Shown piece after piece: positions 1-6,622 of a stretch of DNA of 64,000 nt; position 1 is the stretch's first letter; each line of letters starts with the position of its first letter. Made by a program: the position numbers and the translations under genes. The stretch is from an uncultured Streptococcus sp. (GTDB lineage: Bacteria > Bacillota > Bacilli > Lactobacillales > Streptococcaceae). The notes under the pieces are model-generated. The model was not told where the DNA came from. It saw only the letters and a program-made list of their open reading frames with translations, and did no database searches. The stretch is taken from assembly GCA_934229725.1 (NCBI GenBank), contig CAKQDX010000011.1, positions 15,902 through 79,901 of the forward strand, given 5' to 3'.

Positions 1-1527
1 TGCTTTTAGATAGCGACTGAGCTTTTGTGATACATGACTATAACCTGCCGCAATCATCGGAAGTTGTAAGTAAATATAAGGCAGGGTGTACTGACTCTTG
101 GTCTCTGAAATGAGATGAAAGAGGATGCCTCCAAAGAGATAAAGGAAGGCATAGAGTCCTAGTGTTGCCCCATATCCCATTCGTTTATAGGCAAAGGCAT
201 AATAGAACACGCCGCCCAAGTAGAGGACTAAAAGGTAACCTTGCATATAGGTTACGAAAAAGAGATGTAGGGTTCCATCATGATAAATAGATGTCGCAAA
301 GCGATTCCACAAGGGTTGATACTTGTCTTTACTAGGTCCATTCCAGATGGATTGAAAACTCCCTTCAGTCCAGGAACTGATAAATTTAGTGCTGAAGAAC
401 CAACTCGCTTCATCTGGATGATCTAAGAAATATTGTACCCGTTTGTCAAAGAGGTGATTTGCACTTTTCTCAATCTTATCAATATTTCCCTTTTTCTTGG
501 TATAGATTTTTCGAACATAGCCGGTGTACCAGCCTGGCATACGTTTTGAGTCTGGTTCATCCTGCAAGCCCATGGCTAACCAAGCGATTTGAGGTGTTCC
601 AGGAATTTTTTGATGGGTAGTTATTTCATAATAGCTAGTTGTCGCCTTATGCATAGCCATTGGAAAAGCGAAGAAGGCTAGTATCAAAAGTAAATAAGAG
701 TAGCGTTTCTCTCTAAGTATCAACAGTATTAGAATACCAGATAATGCAAGGATGAGAATAATATTATTACTTCGCACCCAGTAAGCCAAGGTTAGCATAA
801 TCACAGAAACTATAGCATTGCTAGCCTTACCATACCTCAAATAGCGTAGGAAAAACAGAATAGCAAAACTGGAAAAGAACAAGCCATACATGAGCCCGTA
901 AGCAAACATAATGTTGAAGACTAGAGGTAAAAAACCAAAACTCATGATGACAGCTAAACGACTGATATGCGATCTTTTAAACAGTTCATCAGTGATTTTC
1001 CAAGTAGCATAGTTCATCCCAATGACCATAGCCAGATTAAGCACATAGAAAACCGAGATAACAGGTAGAGGAATCAGGTAAAGAATAAGCCTCTCAAAGC
1101 TAAGCATACCCAACTGGTGGGGATAACGGTAGAAGTAAGCCCCAGGTTTTATCAAGGAAAAGTTGCCAGCATTGAACTGTACTGCCCCACGAAATACGGT
1201 ACCTGCATCGTCTCGTCCAGCAAAACTCGTCAGAAAAATCAGAACGAGCCCAAAACTGACAAAGCAAATGGTAAAAAACGTGAAGATTTGCTTGGTTGTA
1301 TAGTTCTTTAAAAGCTTGGGCCAGAGAAGCGTCAAAAGCAGGATAATCCCACCTGAAACATATACATACCAGGGCACGCTACTAATCTCAGCCCACTCAA
1401 AGTAACCGGTCATCATAGTGGTCCGAATAATCATGGCTGTCACAAAGAACACCCCGAATAAGACGAGCCCCACGTAGCGACCTAACCACTCTAAAAAAGA
1501 ACTGGTCCGTGACATAAGAGCCTTCAT
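1..1527 (-). CDS. Polytopic GT-C-like membrane glycosyltransferase (partial, 3' end outside window)
   Basis: An open frame runs on the minus strand from ATG at 1527 to the window edge without a stop (509 codons seen). The start has a strong AAGGAG ribosome site about 9 nt upstream. The protein shows roughly ten hydrophobic segments. A loop near residue 105 contains GRDDAGTVFRGA, followed about 25 residues later by YRYPHQLGM. An acidic pair in the first outer loop next to a proline/His/Gln motif is typical of GT-C integral-membrane glycosyltransferases that use lipid-phosphate sugars. The central part (about residues 300-410) is a soluble loop, followed by more membrane segments. Assignment to GT-C is by layout and the DD loop, not by a full family match. 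It could be a wall-polymer or lipid-glycosylation enzyme; the substrate is unknown. A 22-bp palindrome sits between its promoter and ribosome site. Confidence 0.7.
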   Translation of the reverse strand, partial: MKALMSRTSSFLEWLGRYVGLVLFGVFFVTAMIIRTTMMTGYFEWAEISSVPWYVYVSGGIILLLTLLWPKLLKNYTTKQIFTFFTICFVSFGLVLIFLTSFAGRDDAGTVFRGAVQFNAGNFSLIKPGAYFYRYPHQLGMLSFERLILYLIPLPVISVFYVLNLAMVIGMNYATWKITDELFKRSHISRLAVIMSFGFLPLVFNIMFAYGLMYGLFFSSFAILFFLRYLRYGKASNAIVSVIMLTLAYWVRSNNIILILALSGILILLILREKRYSYLLLILAFFAFPMAMHKATTSYYEITTHQKIPGTPQIAWLAMGLQDEPDSKRMPGWYTGYVRKIYTKKKGNIDKIEKSANHLFDKRVQYFLDHPDEASWFFSTKFISSWTEGSFQSIWNGPSKDKYQPLWNRFATSIYHDGTLHLFFVTYMQGYLLVLYLGGVFYYAFAYKRMGYGATLGLYAFLYLFGGILFHLISETKSQYTLPYIYLQLPMIAAGYSHVSQKLSRYLKA

Positions 1528-1540
1528 TGAAAGTCTCCTT

Positions 1541-1562
1541 TATATAGGTAATTACCTATATA
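1541..1562. promoter_or_regulatory. Perfect 22-bp palindrome at the start of the GT-C gene transcript
   Basis: The half-site TATATAGGTAA is followed directly by its reverse complement. On the minus strand it lies just downstream of a possible -10 (TAAACT at 1562-1567, with an upstream TG) and about 6 nt before the AAGGAG ribosome site of the gene starting at 1527. Position and perfect symmetry suggest a repressor operator. No regulator for it is identifiable in the window; the Rgg gene next door belongs to a family not known to use this exact site. Confidence 0.55.
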
Positions 1563-1667
1563 GTTTAACATAGTCCTTAGAAAAATGTCATGAAAACCAG
1601 AAGAAAAAAGGGGTGTTTACAAGAAATTCATCAGTTTTTTGGTTAAGGTTAGTAATGGTCAGTGCTT

Positions 1668-1697
1668 TAAAAAAGAAAAAGACCGAAAATCGGTCTT
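1668..1697 (-). terminator. Rho-independent terminator of rgg
   Basis: On the minus strand an 8-bp stem (AAGACCGA / TCGGTCTT, 3-nt loop) is followed by a T-rich tract. It lies 70 nt past the rgg stop codon. Confidence 0.85.
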
Positions 1698-1766
1698 GAT
1701 TTTGAAGATAAAACTTCGATAAATGCTGGCTCCAAACACCTTGTAGAGCTTCTGATTGATATAAAC

Positions 1767-2687
1767 TTAGCTTTCTTTAAAAGGAATGCCAGTCTTATTT
1801 AAAACAGAAACAGCACTTAAAATTTTATTCTTGTCAATAGCTGAAGCATTAGAGTTGTCTAGGGCCTCGAAGGCTTCTAAAAAATGAATACAATCTCTTG
1901 CGATCTCAAGTCCTTTGGGATTGTTTTGTCGTAAGAAGTTCATGGCTTGGTAAAACTTAAAATTAAATTTTTCAGTATAGAGATGGTTGTAAGAAGGGGA
2001 TTTAAGGATGTTTTCTAAATCAGCGATTAATTTATTGGCATCCTTGAAATAAGCCTTTCTCGAAAAATAACCAATCATATGAATCAAAATAGCGATATCT
2101 TCTTTTTTTGAGGATAGGAAACTTTTTTTATTGTTAGCCATAGCATCTAAAATCTTGTCAGAACGATACTTGACCATTTCATAAGGGCAATCGGCTAAGA
2201 TATAGCTGAGTACTGAATACTCAAAAATCCCCCATGTATCAATACGATTTAAATAGTTTAAAACAATTTCTAATTCGTCATCCGTAAGTTTGGAGGTTAG
2301 GCTCAGTGTTTGAAAATAACTTTGGTAGGATAGTTTATAGACAGTTTCGAGAATGGGATTATCTGAATAATCACCTTCAAAAGAAGATTCGACTAATTTA
2401 AAGCCATCATAATAATGACCATTGTTAATCTTGACTAAAATTTCGTCCGATAAAGACAGTTCTTTTAAGATAGACTCCCCATTGTAGTAGCGGAAGAAGT
2501 CATTCCAAGTGGCCCCTATACGAATTAGGAGACGGCCAAAGTTATTAAGACTAATACCAGATTTTCCATGCTCAAAAACCCCAAGCATTTGAGGAGAAAT
2601 AATATTCCCAGCAGCTTCTTTTAAACTGTATCCCCGATCTAAACGCAATTGCCTGAAGGCTTGACCATAGCAAGAACGATTTTCCAT
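1767..2687 (-). CDS. rgg: Rgg/GadR/MutR-family transcriptional regulator
   Basis: This 306-aa protein has the Rgg layout. An N-terminal helix-turn-helix (about residues 8-65, with FRQLRLDRGYSLKEAAG and the conserved FEHGKSGIS stretch) is followed by a long all-helical, TPR-like C-terminal region. Rgg proteins are streptococcal regulators; many respond to short hydrophobic peptides (SHP/ComS) and act on neighbouring genes. The gene is divergent from the five-gene membrane cassette starting at 3021, with 333 nt between them, so that cassette is the likely target. No convincing SHP gene was found in the flanking gaps, so this may be a stand-alone Rgg or sense a peptide encoded elsewhere. A TATAAT lies at 2720-2725 (minus), with AAGGAAA upstream of the start. 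Confidence 0.88.
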   Translation of the reverse strand: MENRSCYGQAFRQLRLDRGYSLKEAAGNIISPQMLGVFEHGKSGISLNNFGRLLIRIGATWNDFFRYYNGESILKELSLSDEILVKINNGHYYDGFKLVESSFEGDYSDNPILETVYKLSYQSYFQTLSLTSKLTDDELEIVLNYLNRIDTWGIFEYSVLSYILADCPYEMVKYRSDKILDAMANNKKSFLSSKKEDIAILIHMIGYFSRKAYFKDANKLIADLENILKSPSYNHLYTEKFNFKFYQAMNFLRQNNPKGLEIARDCIHFLEAFEALDNSNASAIDKNKILSAVSVLNKTGIPFKES

Positions 2688-2719
2688 AAATAAAATTTCC
2701 TTTTAAATCTTCTAAGTCT

Positions 2720-2725
2720 ATTATA
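2720..2725 (-). promoter_or_regulatory. -10 box of the rgg promoter
   Basis: TATAAT on the minus strand about 33 nt upstream of the rgg start codon. The -35 is poor, as expected for a regulated or extended promoter. Confidence 0.5.
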
Positions 2726-2780
2726 TACCAAAAATCTGCAATTATTAATAAGGAAAAAATATTTTCAAAAAAATATCTAT

Positions 2781-2850
2781 ATTCTTAGAATCTAGCAATA
2801 TGAAAATATTTTTGCTTTTTTACGTTTGATTCTTAGGAATTAGTTATAAT
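2781..2850 (+). promoter_or_regulatory. Candidate Rgg-controlled promoter with two repeated palindromic boxes
   Basis: Two near-identical palindromes occur 48 bp apart: ATTCTTAGAAT (2781-2791) and ATTCTTAGGAAT (2829-2840). The second lies directly before TATAAT (2845-2850), where no consensus -35 exists. That is the arrangement expected when an activator replaces the -35 contact. Transcription would run to the cassette at 3021, leaving an untranslated leader of about 160 nt with a 7-bp inverted repeat (AAGCTAT / ATAGCTT, about 2914-2944). That Rgg is the binder is inferred from position only. Confidence 0.45.
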
Positions 2851-3020
2851 AATTCTAAAAGTTTAAAAGTATATGCTATGAATTATTTGATAATATCAGT
2901 ATACTCTAACGAAAGCTATTGTCACACGATATATCATAGCTTCATGTTGGTGAACAATGAGGTGAAAAAGCAATAAGATAATCTGTTTTCACTTCAATCT
3001 GGTCATTAGGAGAAATTATT

Positions 3021-3977
3021 ATGGAAAAGCAAGAATGGTTTGAGTACTTCGAAGCTGTCAATGGTAGAAAGCCCACTCTAAAAGAATTCAGTAAAGCCAA
3101 GGCATCAGGATTTTTTGAAAAAGAGAAAGTGACAGAAAAAGAGGAAAACATAACGAGTCCTCAACAAGAGACGCCTCTATCTCCAAAGCAAGTAAGGGAA
3201 AACTGGGTGAAGAATTTTGAATTAAATCATGGACGTAAGCCTAGCTTTGAAGAGTTTTTTGAAGGAGTTGAAGCACTGAAACAGCCAGCTCCACAGCCAA
3301 CTACAAATCCTGTAGGTCAGACTGTGAATACTCAACCGTTCAATGCAGGCCTTAATCAGCCAAACTCTAGTTTTGGTCCTCAAGTTGATCAGTCCATTGC
3401 CAATAACCAATCCCAAAGTGATGTCAATTCGAATCCACAAACGTATCCATTCAGCAGTGGACCAATATCACCTTCACAAGATACACCTCAATGGTCTGGG
3501 ACAAGCCAGTCAAATCCTTATTTTACAAGGCCATCAAGTCCTTATTCTCAGACTAACTATACTAATACAGGACAAACAGCACCTCTAAATACTTATGCGA
3601 TGACGGACTCATTCTGGTCTAATATCACCACCAAACATAAGTCTTTGTTGGCTCTTATGCTGATTGCCAATCTCTTCTTTGTCTTTTTCGGTTTGAAACC
3701 AGCAGAGGGTACAAATGCTAACGGTTATATCTACGAATCGGGAAGTGTTTTTCTACCTACAAAATACAGTACTGATTATTATGGCTCCAGCAACTTCGAC
3801 ACGACTAGAGAATTCTATAAACAGATCAATAAAAGTGTCGCTCATGAGCGTTATAAAAATTTATTGCCAATGGGGATTTCTGTTTTTGTTATGGGAGTCG
3901 CTGCCTTTGTGTTGCATGAGGATCAAGACTTTCAAACCAGAGTTTATGTGACCTATCTCAAGAAAGGGGAAAAATAA
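3021..3977 (+). CDS. Unknown membrane protein with two 'YFE..GRKP' modules
   Basis: The family is not recognised. The 318-aa protein starts after AGGAG (9-nt spacing). The N-terminus holds two copies of a short module: WFEYFEAVNGRKPTLKEF (near residue 5) and WVKNFELNHGRKPSFEEF (near residue 62). The same module opens the 589-aa protein two genes on. Residues about 90-195 are a low-complexity linker rich in Pro, Gln, Asn and Ser. Two membrane segments follow (about 208-226 and 279-298) with a Tyr/Ser/Thr-rich loop between. The module would face the cytoplasm and could be a protein-interaction domain. First gene of a tightly spaced cassette; the next gene begins immediately after its stop. Confidence 0.7.
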   Translation: MEKQEWFEYFEAVNGRKPTLKEFSKAKASGFFEKEKVTEKEENITSPQQETPLSPKQVRENWVKNFELNHGRKPSFEEFFEGVEALKQPAPQPTTNPVGQTVNTQPFNAGLNQPNSSFGPQVDQSIANNQSQSDVNSNPQTYPFSSGPISPSQDTPQWSGTSQSNPYFTRPSSPYSQTNYTNTGQTAPLNTYAMTDSFWSNITTKHKSLLALMLIANLFFVFFGLKPAEGTNANGYIYESGSVFLPTKYSTDYYGSSNFDTTREFYKQINKSVAHERYKNLLPMGISVFVMGVAAFVLHEDQDFQTRVYVTYLKKGEK

Positions 3978-4517
3978 ATGTACTACGAAACTTGGATTGG
4001 AATGGTAGTGTCTTTGGTACTTTTTCCTATTTTCTATTTTTATGCGGTCAGACCTGCAGATACACTATTTAAGAATGCTTTGATTGAGAAGGGAGTCATT
4101 AAACAACGTGATTCACAATTATTCATGCAACAAACCCATTCTTTTTATTCAAGAAAAATCACATCCTTAAATGCAATTTCTGAGAAATTAGTTGAGAAGC
4201 CCTTTGTCCTACCCAAAACACCTGGCGGTCCCTTTCAAAACGCTAAAAAAGTTGAGCAAGAATTTTATTCTGACCTTATTATTATCACCGTTAAATACAT
4301 GGGTAAGAAAGCTATTTTCTCTTTTAAAAGTTTGGGTGAATATAATGGTGAATACGTCTATCAATTTTCGTTGGAAACGTTGAAGAAACAAAGCTTTAAA
4401 GAGACAGAGTTCGTATACAATTTCATATTGACTCGTATCGAAAATATTTTAAAGCAATTAGATGATAATGTTGAGGTCGAACGTAAGGTAATCGACTATA
4501 CATCTTCAAGAAAGTAG
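3978..4517 (+). CDS. Unknown single-pass membrane protein of the Rgg-linked cassette
   Basis: The 179-aa protein starts at the base after the upstream stop, so translation is probably coupled. One N-terminal membrane segment (about residues 6-24, ending YFYAVRPAD) is followed by a charged domain with mixed helix/strand character. The stretch FVLPKTPGGPF (about residues 76-86) is the only low-complexity spot. I do not recognise the family. The segment GLKPAEG after the first membrane helix of the preceding protein resembles AVRPADT here, which hints that the two membrane regions may be related or adjoin each other; this is a weak inference. Confidence 0.65.
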   Translation: MYYETWIGMVVSLVLFPIFYFYAVRPADTLFKNALIEKGVIKQRDSQLFMQQTHSFYSRKITSLNAISEKLVEKPFVLPKTPGGPFQNAKKVEQEFYSDLIIITVKYMGKKAIFSFKSLGEYNGEYVYQFSLETLKKQSFKETEFVYNFILTRIENILKQLDDNVEVERKVIDYTSSRK

Positions 4518-4523
4518 GATAAC

Positions 4524-4700
4524 ATGGAAATTTCATTTTTTTTAATTTTTGTAGCTATGGTAGTGGGTATTTATTTTGTAATACACTTGATAGAGGTTGG
4601 TGTTTTCAAAGTTAAGGATAGTATTGAAGACAGTATGATGAATGCCACTGCACATCGAAAACAAGAGGAGCAGCACACCGACAGACGTGAAAAACTTTGA
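4524..4700 (+). CDS. Small 58-aa membrane protein of the Rgg-linked cassette
   Basis: A short reading frame sits 6 nt after the preceding stop. It starts MEISFFLIFVAMVVGIYFVI, a single hydrophobic helix, and ends with a highly charged tail rich in Lys, Glu, Arg and His. A GTAGGA sequence lies just upstream. Tight spacing on the same strand within the cassette and the clean helix-plus-tail layout support a real gene. Function is unknown; it may be a small subunit or stabiliser of the membrane proteins around it. Confidence 0.6.
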   Translation: MEISFFLIFVAMVVGIYFVIHLIEVGVFKVKDSIEDSMMNATAHRKQEEQHTDRREKL

Positions 4701-4828
4701 TGTCGCTAATGATAAGGAGTGACCTCGTCATGAAGATAGGGTAGGCTTGTTGACAGCCGACGAAGGTAAATAAACGATTAGAATAGACATGGGTATAATT
4801 GAAAATTTAGAAAGGTTATTTTAGTGTT

Positions 4829-6598
4829 ATGAGTAAAAGAGATGATTGGATTGATTATTTTGAACTGCTTCATGGGCGAAAGCCGAATGCTGATGAGTAT
4901 CTCGAAGCAAAAAATGCTGGTAAATTTGATAGTGGTCCAGATAATACAGATCAAAGCGTTCAAGGACAAAGTTCTCCTCAAGTGGCTCCAAGCGTAGAGC
5001 AGTATGATGTAGCAGAGACATCTGATTTTAACGATTGGTTTGCATCAGAACATTTGAATGAGCAAACAAACATAGTAGGAGAAGGTCCTAAACAGGATTA
5101 TCAGGAAGCAGCAACTCCAAACTATTATAATACGCAGACAAACATGGAAGGAGAAGATCTTAGTCCTAAACAAGATTATCAAGGAGATGCAATTCCCAAT
5201 TATTACAATACTTCGCAAGATCAATATGCCTCCCCTTTTCTCGTTGATCAACGTGGACAAGAGATTACCTTTGGGAGAGCACTTGCTGATTATTTCAGAG
5301 GTTACTGGTCTTTTAATGGCTTTACGTCCCGAAAAGGTTATTGGTCAATCGTATTCTTTAATTTGGTGGCTTGGGGAAGTTTTTACGCTATTCTCAGCTT
5401 CTTACTCATAAGTAAGACTAATGTTTACCTGCTTGATTATTTGTTTTTTAATCCCTTATTAGGTCTTTCAATTTATAGTATTCTTTGGTTACCCTATTTG
5501 GTTCTCATATTGCCAGGATTGACGCTTAAAACGAGAAGACTGAGAGATGCAGGGTTACGTGGACGAGGAATTTTTGTACTTTATCTCTTTACTTTGGTTC
5601 CCTTTGTAAATATTATTAGTTCAATCTTTTCCCTCTATGCGCTTTGTCAGAAGTCAGATCATTTCCTTCAAAATGGTGAGTCATTCTTCTATAGAAATCG
5701 TGCTCAGTCACCAGCACTGCCTAATTTAGAATTCCCTCAAAGAAAATCATTGGGAGGCTTTTTTGGAGGCTGTTTGATCTTTTTAGGGATTGTTATGCCT
5801 CTCATTTTGGTACTTAATGTCAATAATTTCAATAATAATAACGACTATTCTCATGATAGCTCTTACTATGATGGCCAAACAGTTGATTTGTCTCAATACG
5901 AAGTTAGTTTGAACGTTGATGGTGAAAATGGCTCGGGGGTTGCCAGTGTACATATTGATGCGACCCCAAGTGTATCAAGTAGTAGTAGTGAGATAAAGAA
6001 ATTTTTGGAAAATCCCCAAATTACCATTTCTAAGGAAACTGGACTCTCAGATGGGGATACTGTTGATGTTGAGATAACCTTGGATGAAGATAAGGCCAGC
6101 GAATTAGGATTATCAGTTACAGGGACGTCCTATCATTATTTCGTTGTCTCAAATTTAGGCTCTGATGGTAAGGCATCTTCAAAAACCTCATCAAACAATT
6201 CTTCAAGCAACTCTTCATCACAAAATACTTCTAGTGAGCAAGATACCAAGAAGAATATTGAGACCTTTATGACCAACTTTAGAAGTGACATCAATCGTAC
6301 CATTAAAGAATCTTCAGATTATGTTTATCCATACTTTGAGTCTAAAGATAACGATACTTATAAGAGTATTATTGATATCTACTTGCAAAATCCTGACCAC
6401 TATGATCACTTTGAATCAAAGACTGATAATATCTATGACATTAAAGAAAATGGTGATCAGGTAACCTTTACAATAGATTTTACGACGACAACTTACTTTA
6501 CAGACGGTAAGGCTCCGGCAACCTCATCAAAAACCCGTCATTATGTTTGTAAAAAGCACGGTTCGTCATTCTATATCATTAGTTTTGATAACCTTTAA
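4829..6598 (+). CDS. DUF805 membrane protein with YFE-GRKP module and TcaA-like C-terminal domain
   Basis: The 589-aa protein has four parts. Residues 5-33 carry the cassette module (DDWIDYFELLHGRKPNADEY). Next is an acidic Gln/Asn-rich linker containing a duplicated unit (QTN-EGE-PKQDYQ-A-PNYYNT, about residues 71-125). Residues about 145-275 are a DUF805 domain: SRKGYW at its start and LKTRRLRDAGLRGRG after several membrane helices are its signature. After one more helix (about 305-328) comes an extracellular part. It has a beta-rich region (NGDTVDVEI-type pattern) seen in zinc-ribbon/TcaA-like proteins, a Ser/Asn linker, and an NTF2-like domain (about 476-589) resembling the TcaA C-terminus. 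The ribosome site is weak. A gap of 128 nt to the previous gene contains TATAAT (4794-4799) without a clear -35. Confidence 0.72.
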   Translation: MSKRDDWIDYFELLHGRKPNADEYLEAKNAGKFDSGPDNTDQSVQGQSSPQVAPSVEQYDVAETSDFNDWFASEHLNEQTNIVGEGPKQDYQEAATPNYYNTQTNMEGEDLSPKQDYQGDAIPNYYNTSQDQYASPFLVDQRGQEITFGRALADYFRGYWSFNGFTSRKGYWSIVFFNLVAWGSFYAILSFLLISKTNVYLLDYLFFNPLLGLSIYSILWLPYLVLILPGLTLKTRRLRDAGLRGRGIFVLYLFTLVPFVNIISSIFSLYALCQKSDHFLQNGESFFYRNRAQSPALPNLEFPQRKSLGGFFGGCLIFLGIVMPLILVLNVNNFNNNNDYSHDSSYYDGQTVDLSQYEVSLNVDGENGSGVASVHIDATPSVSSSSSEIKKFLENPQITISKETGLSDGDTVDVEITLDEDKASELGLSVTGTSYHYFVVSNLGSDGKASSKTSSNNSSSNSSSQNTSSEQDTKKNIETFMTNFRSDINRTIKESSDYVYPYFESKDNDTYKSIIDIYLQNPDHYDHFESKTDNIYDIKENGDQVTFTIDFTTTTYFTDGKAPATSSKTRHYVCKKHGSSFYIISFDNL

Positions 6599-6622
6599 TA
6601 CGAGAACACATCAGGAAATCCT

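Noticed and set aside
1117..1311. 64-aa plus-strand frame inside the first gene.
   Set aside because: It is a shadow of the minus-strand membrane protein, whose frame is open over the whole region.
2800..2829. Nine-residue frame MKIFLLFYV between rgg and the cassette, as a possible pheromone (SHP).
   Set aside because: No ribosome site, shorter than known SHP precursors, and it lies upstream of the predicted promoter.
2878..2976. 32-codon frame starting MNYLIISVYSNE in the leader of the cassette.
   Set aside because: No ribosome site and not a hydrophobic peptide with a positively charged start; could be a leader peptide, but unsupported.
4750..4799. TTGACA (4750) and TATAAT (4794) as an internal promoter before the DUF805 gene.
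   Set aside because: Spacing is 38 nt, far from 17; the two boxes cannot work together.
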